Counted from the stretch's first letter, positions 26,694 through 35,368 are shown. The stretch: DNA of 51,618 nt from Lentimicrobiaceae bacterium (GCA_018001695.1 JAGNHN010000023.1:1-51618), one strand, 5' to 3'. The notes: a model not told the origin generated them from the letters alone. Translations and numbers: made by a program.

Positions 26694-26726
26694 AAGCTGA
26701 TACAACAAATATTTTGTATCTTAAGC
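26692..26726. repeat. Hairpin flanked by TTAAGC direct repeats
   Basis: GATACAA (26699-26705) pairs with TTGTATC (26714-26720) around CAAATATT. The block is bordered by direct copies of TTAAGC at 26692-26697 and 26721-26726. It could be a second terminator-like element or a tiny insertion remnant. Confidence 0.35.
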
Positions 26727-26771
26727 AACCTTTTTGCCCGGTCACGCATCTCATAATAAAGACATATTACC

Positions 26772-27407
26772 ATGCGTACCCTGCTGGTTCTGCTCATCAC
26801 CGTGCTATTAAGCCCGGTATTTGCACAATACTTGGTTATCAACAGTTTAACCATCACCCCTTCCAACCCCGGACCCTATGATAATGTTGGCATTATCTGC
26901 CAGTCCGCGCATGCTTCCGGGCCCTGCCTGCTCAATAATGTGCAGATCAACTGGACGGGAAACCATGCCACCATTCATGCCTGGCATTATCCCGGGATAT
27001 TGACTTATATCTGTAATAGTACAGACACTACCTGGCTTGGGGTGATCGGCGAAGGTTTTTTTAAGGTAAGCTACATCCTTTCCGACCAATTCCCTTCCGG
27101 TCCGGTCTATTCCGTAACAGATTCGTTGCAGTTCAGTATCATAACTACCGGCACTGATCCTGCTTCTGAAATTCCCTTGTGCATCACCCCAAACCCTGCA
27201 CGTGATTACATTAACATCCCGGATATCGCGGCCAGCACAGGTTCAGACATCAGGATCTACGACCTTTGCGGAAGGCAGGTGATCAGCCGTCCAATTCCGA
27301 CAGGTAGTACAAAGCTCGACATCCGCAGTCTCAGTCCTGGCATGTACATACTACAGCTGCAACTGCCAAAAGGCTCAGTAACAAGAAAATTTCAGGTGAG
27401 CCGCTGA
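26772..27407 (+). CDS. Small secreted protein with type A T9SS sorting domain
   Basis: This 211-residue exported protein has a signal peptide at 1-18 (SPVFAQ). A short Ig-like body of about 110 residues contains four Cys (ICQS, GPCLL, YICNS and one near the sorting domain). The C-terminal 75 residues are a type A sorting domain: CITPNPARDYINI, IYDLCGRQV, SLSPGMYILQLQL, VTRKFQVSR. Most of the protein is therefore secretion tag, and the body has no motif I recognise. It is the second clear T9SS type A cargo in the window, after the amylase at 12141. It is separated from the GH13 genes by terminator-like hairpins, so it probably has its own promoter. Confidence 0.8.
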   Translation: MRTLLVLLITVLLSPVFAQYLVINSLTITPSNPGPYDNVGIICQSAHASGPCLLNNVQINWTGNHATIHAWHYPGILTYICNSTDTTWLGVIGEGFFKVSYILSDQFPSGPVYSVTDSLQFSIITTGTDPASEIPLCITPNPARDYINIPDIAASTGSDIRIYDLCGRQVISRPIPTGSTKLDIRSLSPGMYILQLQLPKGSVTRKFQVSR

Positions 27408-27452
27408 GCTGGACACAGATCCTTTTCCATTATCGGGGTGGATTAATTGAGA

Positions 27453-27470
27453 CAGCCTGTTGAAAGGCTG
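27453..27470. repeat. Hairpin CAGCCT/AGGCTG in the gap before the AlbA_2 gene
   Basis: A perfect 6-base stem with a 6-base loop (GTTGAA) lies 46 bases after the T9SS cargo gene. There is no T-run after it, so it may stabilise the transcript end rather than terminate. Confidence 0.3.
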
Positions 27471-27526
27471 ATGAAGAATGGATAATTTTACGGTCCGGGA
27501 GGCGTTTTACCTTCCACGATTTTATC

Positions 27527-28216
27527 ATGAGCCATCCTATTCTCAGCCTGATCAACCAGGGCGAACATCAGCAACTGGATTTCAAATTCGAGATATCGGA
27601 TTCCAGGAAGATTGCACGGACGCTGGTCGCCTTCAGCAATACCGACGGGGGAAAACTGCTCATTGGTGTCAAAGATAACGGGAACATCGCCGGGGTACGT
27701 TCTGATGAGGAGTTCTACATGGTTCAAGCTGCCGCTGAAATGTACTGCCGGCCAAAAATTGAGTTTACGACACGTGAGTGGGAGATAAACGGTAAAATGG
27801 TGCTGGAAGTGACCATACCGCGGCGGAATGACGGCCCCTTTTCAGCCCAGGATGAACATGGAAAATGGTTGATATATATCAGGGTGCAGGATCAGAACAT
27901 CCTGGCCAACAAGATTTGGATCAAGGTTTGGAAGCGGCGCAAAGCCCAGCAAGCCACCTGGGTGCGGTATACGGATGCGGAAAAAAGCCTTCTTCAATAC
28001 CTGGAACAGCACCCCAGGATCACCATGTCGGGATTCCTGAAGCTGGCCGGACTGCCGAAATACAAAGCGGAAACTGTCCTGGTCAACCTGATATGCCTCA
28101 ACATCCTCGACATGACCATCAATGATAAAGGGGTCTGGTACCATCTTAAACCGGGATACGATCGCAATCCTGAAACCAGGGCCCTGAAACATGGCGACGA
28201 ATTGTCATTTGCATAG
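27527..28216 (+). CDS. AlbA_2 (Schlafen-like) putative DNA/ATP-binding protein
   Basis: This 229-residue soluble protein has an N-terminal AlbA_2 domain at about 1-130. It shows LDFKFEISDSRKIARTLVAFSNTDGGKLLIGVKDNGNIAGV, with the family's E/DFK start, N-terminal helix with AFSNT and the GGxLLIGVxD strand. DGPFSAQDEHGKWLIYIRVQDQN closes the domain. The C-terminal 75 residues look like a winged-helix segment (EKSLLQYLEQHPRITMSGFLKLAGLP), which suggests nucleic acid binding and possibly a regulator. Function is not established for this family. It is on the same strand as the barrel gene downstream but that gene has its own promoter. Confidence 0.75.
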   Translation: MSHPILSLINQGEHQQLDFKFEISDSRKIARTLVAFSNTDGGKLLIGVKDNGNIAGVRSDEEFYMVQAAAEMYCRPKIEFTTREWEINGKMVLEVTIPRRNDGPFSAQDEHGKWLIYIRVQDQNILANKIWIKVWKRRKAQQATWVRYTDAEKSLLQYLEQHPRITMSGFLKLAGLPKYKAETVLVNLICLNILDMTINDKGVWYHLKPGYDRNPETRALKHGDELSFA

Positions 28217-28242
28217 CCGGATGCATGGAAATTTTATCTTTG
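28208..28242 (+). promoter_or_regulatory. Bacteroidota promoter before the beta-barrel gene
   Basis: TTTG at 28208-28211 and TATCTTTG at 28235-28242 (perfect TAnnTTTG) are separated by 23 bases, within the usual range. The -33 box overlaps the stop of the preceding gene; the ATG at 28264 follows a leader of about 15 bases. Confidence 0.65.
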
Positions 28243-28263
28243 TCTAAATTAAAAAAACCGTAC

Positions 28264-28959
28264 ATGAAACATCTGATCTCCATCGCCCTTCTTCTGGCCT
28301 TGCTCTGGCCGCTGCAGGCCCAGGTGAATGTAAGCTCCAAATCTCCTTCAAGTGCCTTTGGCTCAGGGATGGATCTGTTCACTGATGTCTGGATGAACCT
28401 GCCTGCCGGTATCGAAGCCAGAACCATCAACCAGGGAATGAACTTCTATACAACGTATAGCAATCCCATTGGCAAAAGTCCTTTTGCATTGTCTGTCGGC
28501 CTATCGCTGGGCGCACATAACCTTTATTCCAACGCATCGCTGGAGAGCGACACCAGTGGTTCCTTTTTTGTGAAGATACCTTCCACCGATCTGGCAGGAA
28601 AAGGAGAGAAGATTGAATATAAACGCAACAAGCTGGTTCTGGCCTACCTTGAGCTTCCCCTTGAAATCGTCCTGAAAACAGAAAAAGGCCTCAGTGCATC
28701 CCTGGGTGTTAAAGCAGGCCTACTGTTGAACGGTCACACAAAATACAAGGGAGATGATCCAATGGGCAGTGGGACAGCCATTAAAATCAAACGAGGCGAT
28801 CTCCCGAATCTCGAAAGCTACCGCCTGAGCGGCATTGTCAGGTTGGGCTACAAATGGGTAACCTTGTATGGTGGATACGCCCTGACACCGGCATTCAAAG
28901 AAGGGCTGGGCCCGGATATTTATCCGGTTTCTGTAGGTATCTCCCTGCGTCCCAACTGA
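28264..28959 (+). CDS. Outer-membrane beta-barrel protein, PorT-like size, unknown role
   Basis: This 231-residue protein has a signal peptide (1-20, WPLQAQ). Its body alternates polar and hydrophobic residues as in a small 8-10 strand barrel: FALSVGLSLGAHNLY, NKLVLAYLELPLEIVLKTEKG, LSASLGVKAGLLLNG, YRLSGIVRLGYKWVTLYGGYAL, IYPVSVGISLRPN. The LELPLEI/GVKAG pattern is typical of Bacteroidota small outer-membrane barrel families. I chose the ATG at 28264 because the promoter's -7 box ends at 28242, leaving the 28225 start inside the promoter. It ends immediately before the stop of the convergent PAP2-like gene with no base between. Confidence 0.7.
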   Translation: MKHLISIALLLALLWPLQAQVNVSSKSPSSAFGSGMDLFTDVWMNLPAGIEARTINQGMNFYTTYSNPIGKSPFALSVGLSLGAHNLYSNASLESDTSGSFFVKIPSTDLAGKGEKIEYKRNKLVLAYLELPLEIVLKTEKGLSASLGVKAGLLLNGHTKYKGDDPMGSGTAIKIKRGDLPNLESYRLSGIVRLGYKWVTLYGGYALTPAFKEGLGPDIYPVSVGISLRPN

Positions 28960-29598
28960 TTAAAACACCAGAAAACTAATCAGCATCATCCCTGATCCCA
29001 TCAGAAAGCCCAGGTAGACCTGGGCCGGGGTATGGGCTTGGAGCAATAATCTGGCTGAGCCTGTCAGTCCACAAACAACCAGTGTGAGTGGGATCCACAT
29101 CTCAACCGCAGCCAAACCGGCGAATGCCATGGCCAGAACCAGGCCAAACAAGCCACCAACAGCGGCCATGTGTATACTGATTTTGTAAAACAGGCTGACA
29201 ACCAGACCTCCGGCAGCGATCAGACTGGCACCCAGGAGGAAGACCGTATAGATGTCCGGAAGATTGAGCCGGCTAAAAAGGTGGTATGTCAGGTAATACA
29301 TGATAATCCCAAGAAGCAGCGGATAAAGACGTTCTTCGCGCTTATCAAGGTCAAGAGAACTCACCAGTCCCAGGCGTTTCAGAACAATAATGGCCAGCAA
29401 TGGCAGGAGGGCCGCGTTGATGATCACGACCAGCAACAGGGAGCGCTTGGCAGACCATGGTATGATCAGGGAGAAATAGGCATCCAAGCTGAACATCAAC
29501 AGAAAAGCCCACACCGGCATGAGCAGCGGGTTGAATACATAAGAAATAATCCGGGCAAAGCTCAGCCAGCCCCCGGCTGCGTAAGGCGCTGTTGTCAT
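28960..29598 (-). CDS. PAP2-like integral membrane protein
   Basis: This 212-residue protein has about six membrane segments. It resembles the PAP2 phosphatase superfamily in its C-terminal half: KISIHMAAVGGL stands in place of the usual PSGHA motif, and SARLLLQAHTPAQVYLG in place of SRxxxxxHxxxDV.G. The first His is kept, while the second site has Gln where Asp normally activates the catalytic His, so activity is uncertain. Lipid phosphate hydrolysis is the family role. The start overlaps the rpoN stop by 4 bases (ATGA), so it is translationally coupled to sigma-54. Confidence 0.7.
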   Translation of the reverse strand: MTTAPYAAGGWLSFARIISYVFNPLLMPVWAFLLMFSLDAYFSLIIPWSAKRSLLLVVIINAALLPLLAIIVLKRLGLVSSLDLDKREERLYPLLLGIIMYYLTYHLFSRLNLPDIYTVFLLGASLIAAGGLVVSLFYKISIHMAAVGGLFGLVLAMAFAGLAAVEMWIPLTLVVCGLTGSARLLLQAHTPAQVYLGFLMGSGMMLISFLVF

Positions 29599-31082
29599 AG
29601 TTCTTTCCGTAAGCGGGCCACAGGAATATTCAGCTGCTCGCGGTATTTGGCCACGGTCCTCCGTGCAATCGGGTAGCCCCGCTCCTTCAGCATCTGTGTC
29701 AACTGGTCATCCGTCAAAGGCTTGCTCTTATCCTCCGCCTCGATGGTATCCTGTAAAATCTTCTTGATTTCCCGTGTCGAGACCTCCTCTCCACTATCCG
29801 TCTGCATCGACTCCGAGAAAAAACTTTTCAGTAGGAAGGTCCCGAAAGGTGTCTGAACATATTTGCTGTTGGCGACCCTGGATATGGTCGAAATATCCAA
29901 TTGGACAACCTGTGCAATATCCTTCAGGATCATGGGTTTAAGCTTTGTCTCATCCCCGGTCCTGAAATATTCCTGCTGGTAATCCATGATGGCCTGCATG
30001 GTAGTCAGCAGCGTATCCTGCCTTTGACGTATGGCATCGATGAACCAGCGTGCTGAATCAATCTTTTGCTTGATAAACATCACGGTCTCCTTATGCTGGT
30101 TGCGATCCTTGCCCTTGCTATTGGCATAGCTCTCCAGCATTCGCTGGTAACCCTGGTTAATGCGGAGCTCTGGGACAGTGCGGGAGTTCAGGCTCAGTTC
30201 CAGGTCTCCATTCATATTGGTTATGATGAAATCAGGTATAACCGGGTAATTGCTGCGCGCTGTGTCACTCTGGGAGTTGCCCGGTTTAGGGTCCAGCTGG
30301 ATGATCTCATCAATGGCCGATTTTAGGTCTGACTCAGTTATTCCCGTCTTTCGCAAGATCTTGTCATAGTGCTTTTTTGCGAATTCATTGAAGTGCCGGT
30401 CCAGGATCTGAATAGCCAGGCGCACACCATTTGATTGATTCTCTTTGCGGCGCAATTGGAGGAGCAGACATTCCTGCAGGCTGCGGGCACCAATACCAGC
30501 CGGTTCAAGCTGCTGGATGATTTCGAGTACTTCCCGCATCTCTTCCCGGCTGGCTTCAATATTCTGTGAAAAGAGAAGATCATCGGCCATGGCATCCAGC
30601 TCACGTCTCAGGTATCCTGCATCGTCCAGATTACCAATGATCTGAACGCCAATAGTATATTGTTTCTGGCTGAGCTTTCTCAGCCCCAGTTGTGATATAA
30701 GTAGTTCCTGAAAGCTGGTTCCGGAAACAAACGGCATCTCGGTATAATCATCATCAGGACTATTATTGGAAATGGCGGTGCGATAGGCCGGAATATCGTC
30801 ATCATCAAGGTAATCCTGCAAATCGAATTCATCCTGACTTTGATCGTATTCCGCTGTTTCTTCTGCATTTATATCATCGGACATGCTTTCCATTTCCTTA
30901 CCCTCCAGATCCTGGCCATCGTCTTCCCCATCCCGGGCATCCAACAATGCAGGGTTATCCTCGATTTCCTGTTTGATGCGCTGTTCAAGTGCAATAGAAG
31001 GTATCTGAAGCAGCTTCATCAGCAGTATTTGCTGAGGAGACAGCTTTTGAAGTAGCTTTTGTTGTAGTTTTTGCTGTAACAT
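29595..31082 (-). CDS. rpoN: RNA polymerase sigma-54 factor
   Basis: This 495-residue protein has all three sigma-54 regions. The Gln/Leu-rich activator-contact region starts at residue 1 (LQQKLQQKLLQKLSPQQILLMKLLQ). A strongly acidic linker follows at about 50-110. Then come the core-binding domain and the DNA-binding end, with the RpoN box ARRTVAKYRE near 475-485 that reads the -24 element. It directs transcription that depends on AAA+ enhancer-binding activators; none is encoded in this window. It lies downstream of asnS with a 102-base gap and is coupled to the PAP2-like gene. Length is normal. Confidence 0.95.
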   Translation of the reverse strand: MLQQKLQQKLLQKLSPQQILLMKLLQIPSIALEQRIKQEIEDNPALLDARDGEDDGQDLEGKEMESMSDDINAEETAEYDQSQDEFDLQDYLDDDDIPAYRTAISNNSPDDDYTEMPFVSGTSFQELLISQLGLRKLSQKQYTIGVQIIGNLDDAGYLRRELDAMADDLLFSQNIEASREEMREVLEIIQQLEPAGIGARSLQECLLLQLRRKENQSNGVRLAIQILDRHFNEFAKKHYDKILRKTGITESDLKSAIDEIIQLDPKPGNSQSDTARSNYPVIPDFIITNMNGDLELSLNSRTVPELRINQGYQRMLESYANSKGKDRNQHKETVMFIKQKIDSARWFIDAIRQRQDTLLTTMQAIMDYQQEYFRTGDETKLKPMILKDIAQVVQLDISTISRVANSKYVQTPFGTFLLKSFFSESMQTDSGEEVSTREIKKILQDTIEAEDKSKPLTDDQLTQMLKERGYPIARRTVAKYREQLNIPVARLRKEL

Positions 31083-31184
31083 TTCTTTATCCCTGGAACA
31101 TGCCGGGCTTTATTGTTGGTCCTGCATGCGAAGGTGTAGCCAAGTTACGCAAAAAATCCCGTATAGCAAGGAAAAACGAGGTGT

Positions 31185-32582
31185 TTAGAACTCAGCGTTC
31201 TGGGGTGTCCTCGGGAAGGGTATCACATCCCTGATATTGGCCATGCCTGTGACAAACAGCAGTAGACGCTCAAAACCAAGACCAAAACCACTGTGCGGCG
31301 CGGTTCCAAATTTCCGGGTTTCAAGGTACCACCACACATCTTTTTCGGGGATATGCAGTTCCCTGATCCTGTTGAGCAGGTTCTCGTAGATTTCCTCACG
31401 TTGCGATCCGCCGATGATCTCTCCGATGCGGGGGAAGAGGACGTCCAGTGCCCTGACTGTCTTACCGTCATCGTTTTGCTTCATATAAAATGCTTTGATC
31501 TCTTTGGGGTAATTGGTGAGAATAACAGGACGCTGGAAGTGTTTTTCTACGAGGTAACGTTCATGTTCTGCCTGGAGGTCAGCGCCCCAGAAGACCGGAA
31601 ATTCAAACTTCTGTCCTGAATCCAGCAGGATCTGAATCGCTTCGGTATAGGTAAGCCGTTCAAATCTGGCTTCGACAACCCCCATCAATCTGCTGATCAA
31701 CTCATTATCATACATTTGGTTAAGGAAGGCCAGGTCATCGGGACAATGCTCCAGGGCGTACCTGATCAGGTATTTGAGGAAATCCTCAGCCAGGTCCATA
31801 TTGTCATGGATATCATAAAACGCCATTTCCGGCTCTATCATCCAGAACTCAGCAAGATGGCGGGGAGTGTTGGAGTTCTCCGCCCGGAAAGTGGGACCGA
31901 AGGTGTACACTTTTGACAGGGCCAGGGCGCCAAGCTCAGCTTCAAGCTGGCCGGATACAGTCAGATTGGTTTCCTTACCAAAGAAATCCTGGCTCCAGTC
32001 CACTTTACCCTCAGGGGTCAGGGGAGGCTTGACAGGGTCAAGGGTACTCACCCTGAACATGGCGCCGGCACCTTCTGCATCGCTGCCTGTGATGATGGGT
32101 GAATGCAGGTAAAAGAAGCCATGGTCGTTGAAATACGTATGAATAGCGTAGGCCATGGCATGCCTGATTCGCATCACGGCGCCGAATGTGTTGGTTCTGA
32201 ACCTCAGGTGCGCAATTTCCCTGAGGAACTCCAGGCTATGACCCTTCTTCTGCAGAGGATAGGTTTCAGGGTCGGCTGTGCCATATACCTCTATTGTTTC
32301 CGCCTGGATTTCAACAGGTTGTTCCTGACCTGGGGAAGGAACCAGGACACCGGTGACATGGATACACGCTCCGGTATGTACTTTCTTCATCCATTCAGGA
32401 TCGAACCTGGAGAGATCGGCTACGATCTGGATATTATGGATAATGGAGCCATCGTTCAGGGCGATGAAAGCGAGTTGTTTGTTTCCGCGTTTGGTGCGGA
32501 CCCATCCTTTAACGCTTATATGAATGCCTGTCTCCTGAGATTTCAGAAGAGCCGCTACGTTCATCCGGGTGGTTTCTTGCAT
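31185..32582 (-). CDS. asnS: Asparaginyl-tRNA synthetase
   Basis: This 465-residue class II aminoacyl-tRNA synthetase charges tRNA-Asn. An N-terminal OB-fold anticodon-binding domain covers about 1-110 ([18 protein letters not shown] start). The catalytic domain has motif 2 [29 protein letters not shown] sequence and motif 3 [14 protein letters not shown] followed by [12 protein letters not shown]. The ending [11 protein letters not shown] is typical of AsnRS rather than AspRS. An ATG six codons in (32564) is a possible alternative start. A TACCTTTG -7 box lies 17 bases upstream of the chosen start. Confidence 0.95.
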   Translation of the reverse strand: MQETTRMNVAALLKSQETGIHISVKGWVRTKRGNKQLAFIALNDGSIIHNIQIVADLSRFDPEWMKKVHTGACIHVTGVLVPSPGQEQPVEIQAETIEVYGTADPETYPLQKKGHSLEFLREIAHLRFRTNTFGAVMRIRHAMAYAIHTYFNDHGFFYLHSPIITGSDAEGAGAMFRVSTLDPVKPPLTPEGKVDWSQDFFGKETNLTVSGQLEAELGALALSKVYTFGPTFRAENSNTPRHLAEFWMIEPEMAFYDIHDNMDLAEDFLKYLIRYALEHCPDDLAFLNQMYDNELISRLMGVVEARFERLTYTEAIQILLDSGQKFEFPVFWGADLQAEHERYLVEKHFQRPVILTNYPKEIKAFYMKQNDDGKTVRALDVLFPRIGEIIGGSQREEIYENLLNRIRELHIPEKDVWWYLETRKFGTAPHSGFGLGFERLLLFVTGMANIRDVIPFPRTPQNAEF

Positions 32583-32598
32583 AGGTCAATATTTTGTG

Positions 32599-32606
32599 CA
32601 AAGGTA
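32599..32606 (-). promoter_or_regulatory. TACCTTTG -7 box of asnS
   Basis: It is a perfect TAnnTTTG read on the minus strand, ending 17 bases before the asnS ATG. It sits between the ATG and the terminator of the exb operon upstream, so asnS has its own promoter. No clear -33 TTTG is seen. Confidence 0.55.
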
Positions 32607-32619
32607 GTTTGCATTCATG

Positions 32620-32658
32620 AATTTATAAAAAGGCCGGAACCTGACGGCCCGGCCTTTT
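32620..32658 (-). terminator. Terminator of the exbB-exbD operon
   Basis: AAAAGGCCGG (32628-32637) pairs perfectly with CCGGCCTTTT (32649-32658) around an 11-base loop. On the minus strand the stem ends in a T-run (CCGGCCTTTTTATAAAT), about 25 bases after the last exbD stop. Confidence 0.85.
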
Positions 32659-32683
32659 CCTGTTTAGAATTCTTAACACAGAG

Positions 32684-33160
32684 CTAAATACCTGCAGTCT
32701 TTGCAGCCTTCTTGCGTGTAGAGTAATTGATTTTGAAGGCGCTTGCTGTTCTGAGTTCCTGTTTCACATCCGTGACGATACCCATTTTTGTTTCTCCATC
32801 CACTTTGAGCGAAGTTGTGAGGAACTTGCGGTCCACCTCATCACGTGCTTCTCTTTCCATGGCAATAAACTCCCGGATATCGTCGACAGTCCGGTAAGCA
32901 TCATTGAGCTGGATACGGCTATCGGTTCCGTACATCTCAGGCCGGGTTGGTGGGCCAATGTAGATAAAGCTCACCAGCGACTTTCTTTCCAATTTCTGGA
33001 CTTCCGTTGCTTCAGGCGCTTTGATGCGCACCAGGAGTGTGGTTTCTCGCATCACGGTAGTAACCATGAAGAAGAAGAGGAGCATAAAAATGATATCGGG
33101 CAAGGATGCTGTGGAGATCCCGGGGGTTCCGCCTTCTTTCTTTTTTCTGAATCGTGCCAT
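32684..33160 (-). CDS. Biopolymer transport protein ExbD/TolR family (second copy)
   Basis: This 158-residue protein has one membrane segment near the N-terminus, preceded by a basic stretch (MARFRKKKEGGTPGI). It contains the family motif SLPDIIFMLLFFFMVTT, whose Asp in the membrane helix carries protons. The rest is periplasmic. With ExbB it converts proton flow into force on TonB (outer-membrane import) or on a Tol-like partner. It follows the first exbD after a single base. The two ExbD proteins differ clearly in sequence and probably form a mixed stator partner or serve different partners. Confidence 0.9.
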   Translation of the reverse strand: MARFRKKKEGGTPGISTASLPDIIFMLLFFFMVTTVMRETTLLVRIKAPEATEVQKLERKSLVSFIYIGPPTRPEMYGTDSRIQLNDAYRTVDDIREFIAMEREARDEVDRKFLTTSLKVDGETKMGIVTDVKQELRTASAFKINYSTRKKAAKTAGI

Positions 33161-33161
33161 A

Positions 33162-33734
33162 TCAGTTTCCTCCTACATCTTCAGGTTCGGCCTCGGAGAT
33201 TGCAACAGGGATTGCCTTCTGGATGGCTTCAATCTTCGTTTCATCCACGAGGTCTTTGAATTTGACACCGAATTTACTTACAGAGAGTTCATCCCTGAGC
33301 TCGTTCACTGCGGCCGCCAGTTCATTTTGTACCTGTATATACATATCATAGGAGGTACCGCGGTCGTTCTTCAAGGAGATAATCCCTTTGGAAATGGGTG
33401 TATTACCGAGATGAGGCAATTCTTTGAAGGTAACTTCAGGGAAAAGCTCATTATCGATATGAATGCTGAGAAATTCCTTTGCTTCAGCCCTTAGGGTTTC
33501 TAGACTTCCTGGTTTGCCTTTAACGAGCAACCTGTCGTTTCTGTTTACAAGAACCGTAAAGATGTTACGCTCTTTAACGTCGGGTGGCTTGATGTTGGGA
33601 TCAATGGGCGGAGGCAGGATACGCGAGATCCCGGAGTCTACGTCCATTGTGGTTGTAACCAGGAAAAATATCAATAGCAGGAAGGCGATGTCAGCCATCG
33701 ACCCGGCATTGATTTCACCAACTGGTCTTGCCAT
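33162..33734 (-). CDS. Biopolymer transport protein ExbD/TolR family (first copy)
   Basis: This 190-residue protein of the ExbD/TolR family has a short N-terminus (MARPVGEINAGSMADIAFLLLIFFLVTT) with the proton-carrying Asp at the start of the only membrane helix. A periplasmic domain of about 150 residues follows (ILPPPIDPN, YDMYIQVQNELAAAVNELRDELS). The gene sits between the uncharacterised membrane gene and the second exbD with gaps of 12 bases and 1 base, all in the direction of exbB. Confidence 0.9.
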   Translation of the reverse strand: MARPVGEINAGSMADIAFLLLIFFLVTTTMDVDSGISRILPPPIDPNIKPPDVKERNIFTVLVNRNDRLLVKGKPGSLETLRAEAKEFLSIHIDNELFPEVTFKELPHLGNTPISKGIISLKNDRGTSYDMYIQVQNELAAAVNELRDELSVSKFGVKFKDLVDETKIEAIQKAIPVAISEAEPEDVGGN

Positions 33735-33746
33735 TATTCTAAGTTT

Positions 33747-34214
33747 TTATTTCTTGATGATGCTAGCAACAGCTGAGTAAAGTACGGTAATGATGGCTAC
33801 ACCACCCAGCAGGTATGTTCCAAGGAGGGCGGCTCCGACACGGCGTGCTCCGGCTTCGGTGATCTTTCCTTCGCGGAAAGCCTTCTGCAGCACGTTACTG
33901 TCGAGGTTACCCGATGACAGGGAGTAGGCTACAAAGCCTACGACGATGATAAGGCCAAGGACAATCAGGGTTCTGACAGCCTTTTTGGGGTTCTGGATGA
34001 TGAACACAACCGGGAAGAATATTGCCAGAAAGGCGGCCAGCCCGAGTGCAAAATATGTCACCATCGTAAAAGGATTGAGAATCTGGTTCTGCAATCCGGT
34101 ATCATTCTTCAGGGCCGTGTCTCCTTTCATCCATATCCATGCGATGAACACGACAGCCAGTGCCATCAGGACATAGGAGACGATACGGAAAACAGTATGA
34201 ACAACTTTTTCCAT
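33747..34214 (-). CDS. Uncharacterised four-helix membrane protein of the exb operon
   Basis: This 155-residue protein has about four membrane segments: SYVLMALAVVFIAWIW, VTYFALGLAAFLAIFFPVVFI, TLIVLGLIIVVGFVAYSL and GTYLLGGVAIITVLYSAV. A soluble stretch of about 30 residues (SSGNLDSNVLQKAFREGKITEAG) sits before the last. I do not recognise a named family with a known function. It lies between exbB (11-base gap) and the first exbD (12-base gap), so it is made together with the motor. A structural or assembly part of that complex is a fair inference. Confidence 0.75.
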   Translation of the reverse strand: MEKVVHTVFRIVSYVLMALAVVFIAWIWMKGDTALKNDTGLQNQILNPFTMVTYFALGLAAFLAIFFPVVFIIQNPKKAVRTLIVLGLIIVVGFVAYSLSSGNLDSNVLQKAFREGKITEAGARRVGAALLGTYLLGGVAIITVLYSAVASIIKK

Positions 34215-34225
34215 GATTTCAGTTG

Positions 34226-35056
34226 TTATTTACGGTTGTTATACTTGGCGAGGATGTCAATAAATGAGATGGTGCTGTCTTCCATATCATTCACCAATGT
34301 ATCCACTTTAGAGATGATGTAATTATAGAAAATCTGGAGGATGATGGCCACGATCAGACCGAATACGGTGGTGAGCAGCGCGACCTTGATACCGCCGGCC
34401 ACAACGGTGGGAGAGATATCACCGGCAGCTTCGATGGCATCGAAGGCCTGGATCATCCCGATAACGGTACCCATAAACCCGAGCATCGGTGCAAGGGCGA
34501 TGAAGAGTGAAATCCAGGACAAACCTTTTTCCAGGCGGCCCATCAGGACGCTTCCGTAAGAAACGATGGATTTCTCCACGATTTCCATGCCTTCGTCATA
34601 CTTATCCATACCCTGGTAGAAGATGGCAGCAACCGGTCCACGGGTATTCTTGCAGACATCTTTGGCTGCAGCGATACCACCGCTGTTGAGGGCGCTTTCT
34701 ACTTTATTCAGAAGTTTTTGGGTATTGGTGCTGGAGAGATTCAGGTAAATGATCCTCTCAATCGCCAGTGCCAGACCAAAAATGAGGGTAAGAAGAACGA
34801 TGCCCATGAAACCGGCACCCCCTTCAATGAATTTTTCTTTCAAAGCCTGGTGAAAGTTCGCTTCTTCTGCCGGAGCAGCCAGGGTTTCATCTACGGCAGG
34901 TGTTTCTTCTGCTACAGCTTCATCAGCTACAGCACTGTCAACTGTAGCTTCAACCTGCTGACTTTGATCGGCTTGAGCATCCTGGGCAATGATAATGCCA
35001 GAAAACCCGAAGGTCAGCAAACCTGCTATTGACAATAAGGCAACCAGTTTTTTCAT
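34226..35056 (-). CDS. exbB: ExbB/TolQ/MotA-family proton channel protein
   Basis: This 276-residue inner-membrane protein starts with a cleavable-looking hydrophobic segment (LLSIAGLLTFGFSGIIIAQ) and a 40-residue Glu/Ala/Val-rich periplasmic stretch (about 25-68), an extension seen in Bacteroidota ExbB. It then has the usual three helices of the MotA/TolQ/ExbB fold: FMGIVLLTLIFGLALAIERI, ISLFIALAPMLGFMGTVIGMIQAF and VALLTTVFGLIVAIILQIFYNY. GFMGTVIGMIQAF is the family signature. It should energise TonB for the SusC-type receptor in this window and others. Confidence 0.9.
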   Translation of the reverse strand: MKKLVALLSIAGLLTFGFSGIIIAQDAQADQSQQVEATVDSAVADEAVAEETPAVDETLAAPAEEANFHQALKEKFIEGGAGFMGIVLLTLIFGLALAIERIIYLNLSSTNTQKLLNKVESALNSGGIAAAKDVCKNTRGPVAAIFYQGMDKYDEGMEIVEKSIVSYGSVLMGRLEKGLSWISLFIALAPMLGFMGTVIGMIQAFDAIEAAGDISPTVVAGGIKVALLTTVFGLIVAIILQIFYNYIISKVDTLVNDMEDSTISFIDILAKYNNRK

Positions 35057-35120
35057 ATCCGCTGTTGTGTTTGTTAGGAAATTCAGATCTGTTTGTTTTT
35101 GGTTATTTCAATGATTCATG

Positions 35121-35208
35121 CGGAGAGAGAGGGATTCGAACCCTCGATACCCTTTTGGGGTATACACACTTTCCAGGCGTGCGCCTTCGACCGCTCGGCC
35201 ATCTCTCC
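35121..35208 (-). tRNA. tRNA-Ser (anticodon GGA)
   Basis: This 88-base class II tRNA reads on the minus strand. Acceptor GGAGAGA (35208-35202) pairs with TCTCTCC (35128-35122), with G as discriminator at 35121. The D arm contains GGCCGAGCGGTCGAAGGC. The anticodon loop is CTGGAAA with GGA, reading UCC/UCU. A long variable arm TACCCC-AAAA-GGGTAT marks serine, and the T arm is GAGGGTTCGAATCCCTC. CCA is not encoded. It stands alone between exbB and radA. Confidence 0.95.
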
Positions 35209-35368
35209 TATCGCACTAATTCGTTTTGGTCAGGGAAGCGTGAATTCCCCCTTTAAAACCGGCGCTAAATTAACAAATTATTCTGCAAACCCTAGCAGAT
35301 AACGTGGAAATTTAATCTTAAAATCAGCTTATTCTGAATTTCACGCCTCGTGATGGCGGGCATCCCGC

